32,691 nt of DNA from Cyclobacteriaceae bacterium (GTDB lineage Bacteria > Bacteroidota > Bacteroidia > Cytophagales > Cyclobacteriaceae). Under the pieces are notes generated by a model, which was not told the origin of the DNA, did no database searches, and saw nothing but the letters and a program-made list of their open reading frames with translations. The stretch is taken from NCBI GenBank assembly GCA_020436125.1, contig JAGQYK010000001.1, positions 1-32,691 on the forward strand, in the 5' to 3' direction. The position numbers and the translations under genes were made by a program. Positions 8,879 to 16,359 of the stretch are shown piece after piece. Numbering within the stretch: the stretch's first letter is position 1; each line of letters opens with the position of its first letter.

Positions 8879-9127
8879 ATGAAATATTTTTTAATCTTGG
8901 TTGCCGTTGCCTCTTTATTTAGTGCCAGAACTATTACAGAAAAACGGCCTGAACTGGTTTGTGTCAAGAACAGCAAAGCCAAAAACATTTGCTACTACAA
9001 CTTTACCATCGAGGGTGTCAACTACCAATTTATGGATGTTGGCTGCAAATACACCCAGGAAAAAGTGATGCAGAAAGTAGAGCAGGGCACCATCGCTTTG
9101 GGGAAGGACTGGAAAGTACCTTGCTAA
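8879..9127 (+). CDS. Small secreted protein of unknown function
   Basis: An 82-residue protein I do not recognise. It starts MKYFLILVAVASLFSA, a plausible signal peptide, and the remaining ~65 residues are hydrophilic with four cysteines (in LVCVKN, NICYYN, VGCKYT and the final VPC), which suggests one or two disulfides after export. The stretch FTIEGVNYQFMDVGCKY followed by a lysine- and glutamine-rich helix looks like a compact folded domain rather than random translation. It follows the ahcY terminator by a few bases, so it should have its own promoter, and precedes the tRNA-Asn terminator region. A second overlapping frame at 8959 is considered a shadow. Confidence 0.6.
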   Translation: MKYFLILVAVASLFSARTITEKRPELVCVKNSKAKNICYYNFTIEGVNYQFMDVGCKYTQEKVMQKVEQGTIALGKDWKVPC

Positions 9128-9210
9128 ATCTACCTAAGTTGCTTACCGGACTAACCAACTTCTTCCGGTCACTTACGTGAACCATTCATTCCAGGTCTAT
9201 CATTAATGTG

Positions 9211-9238
9211 AAATAAAAAAGGGCTACAAGTGTAGCCC
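9211..9238 (-). terminator. Intrinsic terminator downstream of tRNA-Asn
   Basis: Seven-base stem GGGCTAC (9221-9227)/GTAGCCC (9232-9238) with the tetraloop AAGT; on the minus strand it is followed by a T-rich tail (complement of AAATAAAAAA, 9211-9220). It ends 7 bases from the tRNA 3' end. Short T-run on the other side may make it work for the 82-residue gene too. Confidence 0.8.
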
Positions 9239-9244
9239 TTTTAG

Positions 9245-9318
9245 CTCTCCCTCTAGGACTTGAACCTAGGACCCTCTGATTAACAGTCAGATGCTCTAAC
9301 CAGCTGAGCTAAGGGAGA
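9245..9318 (-). tRNA. tRNA-Asn (GTT)
   Basis: Full cloverleaf on the minus strand: acceptor TCTCCCT/AGGGAGA, D-arm AGCTCAGCTGGTTAGAGCA, anticodon loop CTGTTAA giving GTT, T-arm with TTCAAGT, discriminator G as usual for tRNA-Asn. The CCA end is not encoded. 74 nt. Confidence 0.96.
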
Positions 9319-9338
9319 ATAGACCCCGAAAACGGGAG

Positions 9339-9371
9339 TGCAATATTAAGGGTTTGCGTCTAAAATCACCA
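9339..9371 (-). promoter_or_regulatory. Candidate tRNA-Asn promoter
   Basis: On the minus strand, TTAATATTGCA lies about 21 bases upstream of the tRNA 5' end, with TTTTG 21 bases farther upstream. The same 11-mer occurs upstream of tRNA-Pro (22738-22748), which supports a shared stable-RNA promoter of form TTG-N21-23-TAATATTG. Confidence 0.5.
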
Positions 9372-9416
9372 AAACTCCTCCTAATTTTTAATTCGATTCA
9401 TAGGTTTCCTTCCCAA

Positions 9417-10850
9417 TTATTTACTTTTTCTGAAGTCCAAAGGTGGTTCACGATCCCCAACCAATGATTCGTACTTAAAATCTTTGCCTCTTTTTGTTTC
9501 AAATTCTTCTCTGGCCTTAGTAAGGTAGGCTGGATTCATAAATAAATCTACCCCGGTCATAGCCATTACTTTGGCGGCATTGATCATTCCTTTAAAGCCG
9601 ATGCTCATCCCAGAACAAGCTACGTTTTGCCAGCTATGGCCTGGCGTTCCGGGTACAGCCGTAGCAGTACCAAGGGCCACAGTAGGCACCAACCAGCTTA
9701 TGTCACCTACATCCGTGGAGGCAGGAAAGAATCCTAGTTTATAATCTTGTACTTTTTGGGCTTCTTCAATGGGTGGCGCTTCAAAGCCGAAGCTTTCCTG
9801 CATCTTTTTGGCAAAAGCCACTTCTTCTGGAGTGTACTGTACCCCACCTACTTTCTTGAGGTTGGCATATTGTAGTTTCGCCAATGTCTCATTGGGAAGC
9901 AGGTTATAAATACCAGATATCACTTCAATTTTCACCGTAGTTTCGGTACCCATTGCACCGGCCTCAGCCGCTTTTACTACACGATTCCATAAATCTTTCA
10001 CGCCATCGACTTCAGGGCTTCTAACAATATACTCTACCTCAGCATAGTCTGGTACTACGTTGGGAGCTTCTCCGCCCTTCTTGATCACATAGTGTATTCG
10101 TGATTCCTGAGGAACATGCTCTCTCATCAAATTGACCATATAATTCATTGCCTCAACACCATCGAGGGCTGACCGACCTCTGTGGGGGGCAGCCGCTGCA
10201 TGTGCAGATCTGCCATAAAATTTGAACATACCTTGCTTTACAGCCAGACAAGTTTGAGCGCTGGCATCGTTCTGACTGGAAGGATGCCAGTTGATTACTG
10301 CATCCACTCCATCTAACAAACCAGCTCGTGCGATATATACTTTAGCCGCACCACCCTCCTCTGCAGGTGTACCGTACAATTTCACGGTGCCGGACTTTTT
10401 ATTTTTCTCCAACCAGGTTTTGAGTGCAATGGCAGAGGCGCTGGAAGCGGTGCCAAATAAATTGTGACCACAGCCTTGTCCGTTTCCTCCCTCCACAACA
10501 GGGGATTTTGTAGGAACTGCCTGTTGAGATAAACCCGGTAAGGCATCGTATTCGGCTAAAATTCCAATCACTGGCTTTCCAGAACCATAGGTGGCCACAA
10601 AAGCTGTAGGCATACCTGCTACACCTTTGTCAATTTTAAAACCTTCCTTCTCCAAGAGGTTTTGCAATACGGCTGTGCTTTTTTCTTCCAAAAAGCCCAG
10701 TTCAGCGTAATCCCAAATTTCTTTGGCAATTTCACTGTACTCAGGAAATTTTTTATCAAGATCATCAATGACAACTTTTTTCTCTTTGTCATATTGGGCG
10801 AAGACCACGGAGTGGAGCAAGCAGAATAGGATGGCAACTGTAATTCTCAT
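9417..10850 (-). CDS. Secreted M20-family amidohydrolase (AbgB-like)
   Basis: Zinc-dependent amidohydrolase/peptidase of the M20D group, most like the p-aminobenzoyl-glutamate hydrolase subunit B AbgB; 477 residues. A signal peptide ends at VVFAQ (residue 19), so the protein is exported. Motifs: IWDYAELGFLEEKS near the start of the catalytic domain, GILAEYDALPGLS, GCGHNLFG (metal-binding Cys/His), GTPAEEGGAAK, INWHPSS, the dimerisation-domain entry KFYGRSAHAAAAPHRGRSAL, and the C-terminal GTPGHSWQ. The real substrate is not evident; the family cleaves N-acyl amino acids and dipeptide-like amides. Monocistronic; the 5' side faces the membrane-protein operon at 11030 across a 179-base divergent gap. 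Confidence 0.93.
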   Translation of the reverse strand: MRITVAILFCLLHSVVFAQYDKEKKVVIDDLDKKFPEYSEIAKEIWDYAELGFLEEKSTAVLQNLLEKEGFKIDKGVAGMPTAFVATYGSGKPVIGILAEYDALPGLSQQAVPTKSPVVEGGNGQGCGHNLFGTASSASAIALKTWLEKNKKSGTVKLYGTPAEEGGAAKVYIARAGLLDGVDAVINWHPSSQNDASAQTCLAVKQGMFKFYGRSAHAAAAPHRGRSALDGVEAMNYMVNLMREHVPQESRIHYVIKKGGEAPNVVPDYAEVEYIVRSPEVDGVKDLWNRVVKAAEAGAMGTETTVKIEVISGIYNLLPNETLAKLQYANLKKVGGVQYTPEEVAFAKKMQESFGFEAPPIEEAQKVQDYKLGFFPASTDVGDISWLVPTVALGTATAVPGTPGHSWQNVACSGMSIGFKGMINAAKVMAMTGVDLFMNPAYLTKAREEFETKRGKDFKYESLVGDREPPLDFRKSK

Positions 10851-10979
10851 GAGGTATAAAGGTTTGTTCTACAATGATAAATTTATGCAATCCCCACATG
10901 GTACCCCTCTTATTTTACATCAATCTCCCTTTTAGATAATGACTGGTGAAAATTGAAGAGTTATTGCGGCTGGGTAACC

Positions 10980-11010
10980 TTTGGAGTTGTCACTCCGTTT
11001 ATTAACTTTG
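10980..11010 (+). promoter_or_regulatory. Promoter of the membrane protein/winged-helix operon
   Basis: A textbook Bacteroidota promoter: TTTG (10980-10983), exactly 19 bases, then TAACTTTG (11003-11010), 19 bases before the ATG at 11030. The spacer carries a small inverted repeat GGAGT-TGTC-ACTCC (10983-10996). Confidence 0.7.
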
Positions 11011-11015
11011 GAAAT

Positions 11016-11027
11016 AAAAGTACTTTT
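11016..11027. promoter_or_regulatory. Palindromic operator candidate, copy 1 (AAAAGTACTTTT)
   Basis: Perfect 12-base palindrome covering the predicted transcription start of the operon that encodes a winged-helix regulator. A 10-base core AAAGTACTTT recurs upstream of creD at 11980-11989. Confidence 0.5.
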
Positions 11028-11029
11028 AT

Positions 11030-11650
11030 ATGACAAACGAATCAAAGTATGAAGCAGATATAGCCTCCATCCGTAATATGATGGAGCGTACCAGCAAATT
11101 CATTTCATTGAGCGGCCTGTCTGGCGTACTAGCAGGTGTCTATGCACTAGTCGGAGCAGGTATTGTTTATTTCATGGTACATTTCCCAAGGTCTCCGCTA
11201 AGTTATCGGACTGAAACTATTCAGCCTTTCGATACTATTATGAAACTGATGGGTGTAGCAGTCGCGGTGTTGATTGCATCGATTGGCACTGGCCTATGGC
11301 TCTCATCAAAAAAGGCCAAAAGGGCAGGGGTGAAAGTGTGGAACAGAAGCTCAAAGGCTATGTTTGTCAATCTCGCGGTGCCTATTGTATCAGGTGGTAT
11401 TTTTATTCTCTTCTTATTAATGAATGGGCATTATGGTGTGGTGGCTCCTGCGTGTTTGGTTTTTTATGGTCTAGGCTTAGTCAATGCCAGTCCCAACTTG
11501 TATGATGAGATCCGGTACTTAGGTTATTCTGAAATTTTTATAGGATTGATTTCAGCTGCTCTTCCGGGCTATGGCTTATTATTTTGGTCGTTGGGATTTG
11601 GTGTGCTGCACATCATTTACGGTTCGCTGATGTTTAGGAAATACGACTGA
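11030..11650 (+). CDS. Multi-pass membrane protein of unknown function
   Basis: A 206-residue integral membrane protein with about five or six hydrophobic segments: around LSGLSGVLAGVYALVGAGIV (about 28-47), KLMGVAVAVLIASIGTGLWL, FVNLAVPIVSGGIFILFLLM, VAPACLVFYGLGLV and IFIGLISAALPGYGLLFWSL. The N-terminus (about 25 residues) is cytoplasmic and charged. I do not recognise a named family. Its stop TGA shares its last base with the ATG of the winged-helix regulator, so the two are co-translated, and creD follows 50 bases after that; the trio probably forms an envelope-linked unit with the membrane protein either controlling or being controlled by the regulator. Confidence 0.8.
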   Translation: MTNESKYEADIASIRNMMERTSKFISLSGLSGVLAGVYALVGAGIVYFMVHFPRSPLSYRTETIQPFDTIMKLMGVAVAVLIASIGTGLWLSSKKAKRAGVKVWNRSSKAMFVNLAVPIVSGGIFILFLLMNGHYGVVAPACLVFYGLGLVNASPNLYDEIRYLGYSEIFIGLISAALPGYGLLFWSLGFGVLHIIYGSLMFRKYD

Positions 11651-11952
11651 TGAGTAATCCTTTTAACAAGCTGGATAAGGTATTGGAACATAGCGTTCGC
11701 CTGCAGATACTATCTATTTTGGTGGTGAATGAATCTTATGATTTTAATTCATTGAAGGAAGCGCTTGAATTAAGTGATGGTAGTTTGGCTACACACATTA
11801 AAGCATTGGAAAGAGAAAAATATATTTTGATTTACAAATCATTTGTCGGCAAGAAACCCAATACCCGGTATCGCCTTTCTGAAAAAGGTAGACAAGCCTT
11901 TAAAAAGCATATTGATGCCTTGGAGACAATTATAAAAGCACAGAAGAAATAA
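11650..11952 (+). CDS. Winged-helix transcriptional regulator
   Basis: 100-residue DNA-binding protein of the single-domain winged-helix type (COG1846/HTH_34-like; related to MarR/ArsR folds). The helix-turn-helix covers about residues 14-58: VRLQILSILVVNESYDFNSL then ALELSDGSLATHIKALEREK; the wing holds KKPNTRYRLSEKGRQAFK. The C-terminal helix (HIDALETIIKAQ) likely dimerises. It overlaps the upstream membrane-protein stop by one base. The palindromes at 11016 and 11980, one before each transcription unit of the locus, are the obvious binding-site candidates; this link is inference. Confidence 0.88.
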   Translation: MSNPFNKLDKVLEHSVRLQILSILVVNESYDFNSLKEALELSDGSLATHIKALEREKYILIYKSFVGKKPNTRYRLSEKGRQAFKKHIDALETIIKAQKK

Positions 11953-11966
11953 TTTTTTTACCTATT

Positions 11967-11992
11967 TACTTTTAAAAACAAAGTACTTTTAA
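11967..11992. promoter_or_regulatory. Operator candidate upstream of creD: palindrome copy 2 plus direct repeat
   Basis: The palindrome AAAGTACTTT (11980-11989) lies 14 bases before the creD ATG. TACTTTTAA occurs twice here (11967-11975 and 11984-11992) at a 17-base step. It shares the core with the palindrome at 11016-11027. Also, TACTTTTA differs by one base from the -7 consensus, so part of it may be promoter. Confidence 0.5.
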
Positions 11993-12002
11993 ATTAATAA
12001 AC

Positions 12003-13361
12003 ATGGAAAACTCAAACAACGCAATTAGCCTACTGGACCGATTTAATCGTTGGTTTCAGGAATCAGTCACAATCAAACTATTTTCTATCGGTTTTTTGAT
12101 TCTCATCTTGATAATTCCTCTTTCATGGGTCGATGACCTGATCTATGAAAGACAAGCGAGATCAGGAGAGGTGCTTACGGAGATAACGAGTAAATGGTCT
12201 GGCTACCAATCTATTTGTGGGCCAGTGATAGTACTTCCCTACAAAGTAACCGAAGTCTTTAAGGAGAAGGGGAAGGAACCTAGGATTGTGGAATATGTTG
12301 AGAAGGCATTCTTACTACCTGAGGAATTAAAAACGTCTGGAAAGGTAGAGCCGCAGGTACTGCACCGCGGGATTTATGAGGCAGCTGTTTATCAGGCTGG
12401 ATTAAATGTAAATGCCACGTGGGTAACACCCGATCTCCATTCAATGAACATCAATGGAAAGGTGTTATGGAATGAAGCTTACCTTGTGTTTGGTATTTCT
12501 GATCTAAGAGGTATTTCTGAAAATCCAACCGTTATGTATGGTGAGCAATTATTAATCACAGAACCTTCCAACGAGTTAGGATTTAGATACAATGGCAATA
12601 TGTCTACCGGCTTGGTGGCTAAACTGAATTGGGATGATGAAAACAATTTTAATCAACCTTTTTCCATTCAATTGAATTTTAAAGGAAGTAATGGTTTGAA
12701 TTTTATACCGGTGGGCAAGACTACGTTCGTGAATGTGTCTGGCCCGTGGTCCAATCCAAGTTTTAACGGTGAGTTTCTTCCTGTATCCCGTTCCATAACG
12801 GATGGTGGTTTTACTGCAGAATGGAAGGTGCTGCATTTTAACAGACCATTTACTCAACAATGGGTAGAGGAGAATAAGAATTTGTCTGGATCTGATTTTG
12901 GTGTTGAACTGCTTATTCCTGTGGAGCAGTACCAGAAAAGTATGCGCACGTCTAAGTATGGAATTCTGATTATCCTATTAACCTTCGTCTCACTATTTCT
13001 GGTAGAGATATCGCAGCGCATAAAAATTCACCCTTTTCAATACATACTTATGGGTGCAGCATTGATTGTTTATTATATCCTGCTGCTAAGTTTGTCCGAG
13101 CAAGTGGGTTATAATGGCTCTTACTTGATTTCTTCCATCGCAACAGTTGCACTGCTTACGCTGTATTCGGCTTCTTTTTTAAAGTCTAAAAAAATAGTAG
13201 GCCTTTTTTCAGGTTTATTGATGGCGTTTTACGGTTTTATCTATGTAATTATTATTCAACAAGATTTCTCACTGTTAACAGGAAGTGTTGGGTTATTTAT
13301 TGTGATTAGTACGCTGATGTACCTTACCAGAAAAATAAATTGGTACAGAGAGGCTGTATAA
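12003..13361 (+). CDS. creD: CreD-family inner-membrane protein
   Basis: 452-residue protein of the CreD (cell envelope integrity) family. One N-terminal membrane segment (about 24-43, KLFSIGFLILILIIPLSW), the conserved periplasmic opening VLTEITSKWSGYQSICGPVI (note the G-P-V-I-x-x-P signature), a long periplasmic beta-rich domain to about residue 310, and a C-terminal bundle of five or six membrane segments (about 318-450). In Enterobacteria CreD is induced by the CreBC two-component system and affects envelope integrity and colicin/beta-lactam responses; here no CreBC is present, and the neighbouring winged-helix regulator likely takes that role. A strong bidirectional terminator follows. 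Confidence 0.92.
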   Translation: MENSNNAISLLDRFNRWFQESVTIKLFSIGFLILILIIPLSWVDDLIYERQARSGEVLTEITSKWSGYQSICGPVIVLPYKVTEVFKEKGKEPRIVEYVEKAFLLPEELKTSGKVEPQVLHRGIYEAAVYQAGLNVNATWVTPDLHSMNINGKVLWNEAYLVFGISDLRGISENPTVMYGEQLLITEPSNELGFRYNGNMSTGLVAKLNWDDENNFNQPFSIQLNFKGSNGLNFIPVGKTTFVNVSGPWSNPSFNGEFLPVSRSITDGGFTAEWKVLHFNRPFTQQWVEENKNLSGSDFGVELLIPVEQYQKSMRTSKYGILIILLTFVSLFLVEISQRIKIHPFQYILMGAALIVYYILLLSLSEQVGYNGSYLISSIATVALLTLYSASFLKSKKIVGLFSGLLMAFYGFIYVIIIQQDFSLLTGSVGLFIVISTLMYLTRKINWYREAV

Positions 13362-13400
13362 AAAAAAGAGCCCTCAAGAATATTGAGGGCTCTTTTTTTT
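13361..13400. terminator. Bidirectional terminator between creD and P5C dehydrogenase
   Basis: Stem GAGCCCTCAA (13368-13377)/TTGAGGGCTC (13383-13392) with loop GAATA, flanked by A-run on the left and T-run on the right, so it can stop transcripts from both convergent genes. Confidence 0.92.
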
Positions 13401-13415
13401 CTTCATTTCTATTTC

Positions 13416-15047
13416 TTACTCCTTATCCAAAAAAGGATATCTATAATCAGTGGGAGTTACAAAAGTTTCCTTAATGGTGCGCATAGACGTCCACCTCAGC
13501 AAGTTCATTTTGGCTCCGGCCTTGTCGTTGGTTCCAGATCCTCTCGCTCCTCCGAAAGGCTGCTGCCCTACAACGGCACCTGTTGGCTTATCATTGATGT
13601 AGAAGTTGCCAGCTGAATTAGAAAGCTTCTTAGTGGCAAGATCAATGGCATACCTGTCTTTAGAAATAATTGAACCTGTCAAAGCATAGGGCGAGGTCTG
13701 ATCTACTAACTCCAACGTTTGTTCGAAGTTTTCAGCATGGTAAACATATATTGTTACCACTGGCCCAAAAATCTCTTCACACATAGTGGTGGAAGAAGGG
13801 TCTTTTGTAACCACTACTGTAGGCTCGATAAAGTATCCTTTTGATTTATCATAATTGCCACCTGCTATGATTTCATTTTGTGGATTGGCTTTCGCCTGAT
13901 CAATGTACCCCGCAATTTTATCAAAAGATTTTTCATCGATTACTGCATTGATGAAATTACCAAAGTCTTCTGTAGGGCCCATTTTCATAGACTTCAAATC
14001 CTCCTGAAGATTCTTTTTCACATCATCCCATAAGTTGGAAGGGATATAACACCTGGAGGCCGCTGAACATTTCTGTCCTTGATATTCAAATGCACCACGA
14101 CTAATGGCGGTAGACACTGCTTTAGCATCAGCACTTTTGTGCACCATGATAAAATCTTTACCACCAGTTTCTCCAACAATACGTGGATAGGATTTGTATT
14201 TAAAGATATTCTCTCCAATGGTTTTCCAGATGGTCTGGAATACTTTAGTGCTTCCTGTAAAGTGAATTCCTCCAAAGTCTTTATGATTAAAGATAACATC
14301 ACCAGTGGCTGGTCCGTCAGTATAGATCAAATTGATTACTCCATCAGGCAGACCTGCTTCTTTTAATATTTCCATAATTACCTGGGCAGAATAAACTTGC
14401 GTATAAGCAGGCTTCCAAACTATGGTATTGCCCATCATTGCCGCACTGGTAGGAAGGTTTAGTCCAATAGCTGTAAAGTTGAATGGAGTAAGTGCAAAAA
14501 TGAAACCTTCCAGTGGTCTGTATTCCATGCGATTCCATACACCTGCCGATGAACTTGGCTGGTCTCTGTAAATCTCAGTCATGAAATGGACATTGTATCT
14601 TAAGAAGTCGATCGACTCACATGAGGCATCAATTTCAGCCTGAAATGCATTCTTGGATTGACCAAGCATAGTGGCTGCGTTGATCTTATGACGATAAGGT
14701 CCAGCGATAAGATCAGCTGCTTTTAAGAAAATACCGGCACGGTGCTCCCAGCTTAAATTGGCCCAAAGGTCTTTGGCTGCCATGGCAGCTGAAATGGCTT
14801 GTTCAACGTGGCTTTTATCGCCTTCATGGAAATGTCCTAAAACATGCTTATGATCATGTGGAGGAGAGATAGAAATTGTTTTTCCTGTTCTTACTTCATC
14901 TGCTCCTATATACATCGGGATGTCTGCCTTGTTGGCGCGAGCTTCTTCAAGCTCTTTTTTCAGTAAAGCCCTTTCTTTGGTGCCAGGGGCATAAGAAATA
15001 ATGGGTTCGTTTTTGGGTGCGGGGACGTTAAAAAAACCGTTGGCCAT
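13416..15047 (-). CDS. pruA: 1-pyrroline-5-carboxylate dehydrogenase
   Basis: Oxidises L-glutamate gamma-semialdehyde/P5C to glutamate with NAD, the second step of proline breakdown. 543 residues, the usual length of the stand-alone (non-PutA) group 2 enzyme of Bacteroidota. The N-terminal ANGFFNVPAPKNEPIISYAP is typical. Aldehyde-dehydrogenase landmarks: FALTPFNFTAIGLNLP, VWKPAYTQVYSA, IHFTGSTKVF, the general base Glu293 in GETGGKD, the catalytic Cys327 in GQKCSAASRCY and the C-terminal QQPFGGARGSGTNDKAG. No proline dehydrogenase gene is adjacent. A TACCTTTG -7 box lies upstream. Gene name by family; rocA is an alternative name. Confidence 0.96.
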   Translation of the reverse strand: MANGFFNVPAPKNEPIISYAPGTKERALLKKELEEARANKADIPMYIGADEVRTGKTISISPPHDHKHVLGHFHEGDKSHVEQAISAAMAAKDLWANLSWEHRAGIFLKAADLIAGPYRHKINAATMLGQSKNAFQAEIDASCESIDFLRYNVHFMTEIYRDQPSSSAGVWNRMEYRPLEGFIFALTPFNFTAIGLNLPTSAAMMGNTIVWKPAYTQVYSAQVIMEILKEAGLPDGVINLIYTDGPATGDVIFNHKDFGGIHFTGSTKVFQTIWKTIGENIFKYKSYPRIVGETGGKDFIMVHKSADAKAVSTAISRGAFEYQGQKCSAASRCYIPSNLWDDVKKNLQEDLKSMKMGPTEDFGNFINAVIDEKSFDKIAGYIDQAKANPQNEIIAGGNYDKSKGYFIEPTVVVTKDPSSTTMCEEIFGPVVTIYVYHAENFEQTLELVDQTSPYALTGSIISKDRYAIDLATKKLSNSAGNFYINDKPTGAVVGQQPFGGARGSGTNDKAGAKMNLLRWTSMRTIKETFVTPTDYRYPFLDKE

Positions 15048-15085
15048 AATTAATAGTATATTTTGTGTTCAAAAATGAGATAACA

Positions 15086-15114
15086 TCTCCTCCGTTAGGA
15101 GGGATGCAAAGGTA
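15086..15114 (-). promoter_or_regulatory. Promoter -7 box and leader hairpin of P5C dehydrogenase
   Basis: On the minus strand TACCTTTG (complement of 15107-15114) matches TAnnTTTG exactly. Just after it, the leader has a small hairpin CTCCT-CCGTT-AGGAG (15087-15101), leaving a leader of about 50 bases. No clear -33 TTG. Confidence 0.45.
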
Positions 15115-15130
15115 ATCAATTTAGAAACGA

Positions 15131-15832
15131 TTAAAGGATGGATTTAAGTTCAATTAGATCTGAAATTTCATGCTTCAGATTGGTTTCATGATGCTTTTTA
15201 AGCGGGTTGAAGTAAACGCTATCAATCGATGCATTGTGGGCTCCTTTAATATCGGTGTTGAGATTGTCACCAATCATAATTACATCACTGGCTTGATAGT
15301 TACCTTTATTGATGGCGTATTCGAAGATTTCTTTTGCAGGCTTTTTATGGCCAGCCGTTTCTGAGGTAATTACACTATCGAAATATTCAGAGATACCGGA
15401 GGAAGAGAGTTTTGTAGCCTGAATATCATCAAAACCATTAGTGATAATTAACATGTTGTATTTCTCTCTGAGGTAATCTAAAACGGTCATTGCGTTGGGA
15501 AGTAAGTTCTTCTTAGTAGGAGACAAGGCTACATATTCACTGGACATTTCGAGCGATAGATTATAGTCATCAACACCCAATGCCAGTAGTATTCTGTGAA
15601 AACGCTGATAGCGGATTACGTCACGCTGGATGATTCCCAAATCATATTGATCCCACATCTGCATGTTCATTTCCATAAACACTTCAAGGAGGTTATCAAA
15701 GGAGTCAACTCCTTTTTCTTTTAATCTTTTGATCTCATATAATTCACTTAGGGCTTCAGCGCAGTTTTTGTCATAATCCCAAAGTGTATGATCAAGATCA
15801 AAAATCACACATTTATAATTGGAGGCGTTCAA
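15131..15832 (-). CDS. HAD-family nucleotidase, YjjG-like
   Basis: 233-residue haloacid-dehalogenase hydrolase of the YjjG/YfnB group (noncanonical pyrimidine nucleotidase, house-cleaning phosphatase). Motif I is FDLDHTLWDYD with nucleophile Asp12 and Asp14; motif II IITNGF; motif III lysine in GHKKPAKEIFEYAI; motif IV MIGDNLNTDIKGA. The helical cap in between is full length. The reading frame starts with TTG at 15832; there is no in-frame ATG before motif I, so TTG is the real start unless the protein is fused. It begins three bases after the stop of the ArsR regulator, indicating co-transcription. Confidence 0.9.
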   Translation of the reverse strand: MNASNYKCVIFDLDHTLWDYDKNCAEALSELYEIKRLKEKGVDSFDNLLEVFMEMNMQMWDQYDLGIIQRDVIRYQRFHRILLALGVDDYNLSLEMSSEYVALSPTKKNLLPNAMTVLDYLREKYNMLIITNGFDDIQATKLSSSGISEYFDSVITSETAGHKKPAKEIFEYAINKGNYQASDVIMIGDNLNTDIKGAHNASIDSVYFNPLKKHHETNLKHEISDLIELKSIL

Positions 15833-15835
15833 AGG

Positions 15836-16222
15836 CTAAGGTTTAGTAATTGGGCGAATATTAAGTTTGTTAAGGGCTAGTTCTCGGTTGGAGTACAGGG
15901 TTTCATAAACTTGCTGATCTTTTTGAAGAATGGGATCGCGACTGATGAATTGAAGAATTTGCTTAATAATATCATGTACCTCATCCTTTATTTGATAGAA
16001 TACCCATTGGTTAAGTTTGCGGATGGATAAAATATCCGAATTTTTGAGGTAAACGAGGTGGCGAGAAGTTTTCGTCTGAGTGAAGTCGAGAATGCGTTCC
16101 AGGTCGCTGATACACATTTCCCCATTGTTCATAATCAAATTCAGTATGCGTAGTCTGGATGTATCAGAACACGAAAGAAAAATCTGAGCACCCAAATCAA
16201 TATTAAAATGTTTTAACCTCAT
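15836..16222 (-). CDS. ArsR-family winged-helix regulator
   Basis: 128-residue ArsR/SmtB-type repressor-like protein. The helix-turn-helix spans about residues 20-72: DTSRLRILNLIMNNGEMCIS and DLERILDFTQTKTSRHLVYL (recognition helix), followed by the wing SIRKLNQWVFYQIKD. The C-terminus extends beyond the core by about 35 residues. No metal-binding CxC/ELCVCDL motif is present, so the signal sensed is unlikely to be arsenic; Cys18 and Cys38 are the only cysteines seen near the HTH. It sits immediately upstream of the YjjG-like nucleotidase in an operon and is divergent from the gene at 16360. Confidence 0.9.
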   Translation of the reverse strand: MRLKHFNIDLGAQIFLSCSDTSRLRILNLIMNNGEMCISDLERILDFTQTKTSRHLVYLKNSDILSIRKLNQWVFYQIKDEVHDIIKQILQFISRDPILQKDQQVYETLYSNRELALNKLNIRPITKP

Positions 16223-16336
16223 ACCGTTGATGGAATTATTCGGTTGAAGAATAGGTTTTATTCATTGTTCAAGTTAATACAAAAACATCAATGTAAATGC
16301 CCCGTTTAAACATTAGGGCAGTTTACGAGCAATCCT

Positions 16337-16344
16337 TATCTTTG
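16337..16344 (+). promoter_or_regulatory. Candidate -7 box (TATCTTTG) for the secreted CarboxypepD protein
   Basis: Exact TAnnTTTG match 16 bases before the ATG at 16360. It lies downstream of the longest-frame ATG at 16297, so it argues for a start at 16360 or 16375. Confidence 0.45.
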
Positions 16345-16359
16345 ATTAATAGACTGAAT

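Noticed and set aside
8959-9180. Overlapping 73-codon frame over the small secreted gene
   Set aside because: Composition and lack of signal or motif mark it as an out-of-frame shadow of the 82-residue gene.
9128-9180. ACCGGA/TCCGGT pairing as a terminator for the small secreted gene
   Set aside because: Only six-base arms with a long loop and no T-run; probably chance.
16297-16359. N-terminal extension of the CarboxypepD-like protein
   Set aside because: It precedes the signal peptide and the TATCTTTG box; signal peptides begin the protein.
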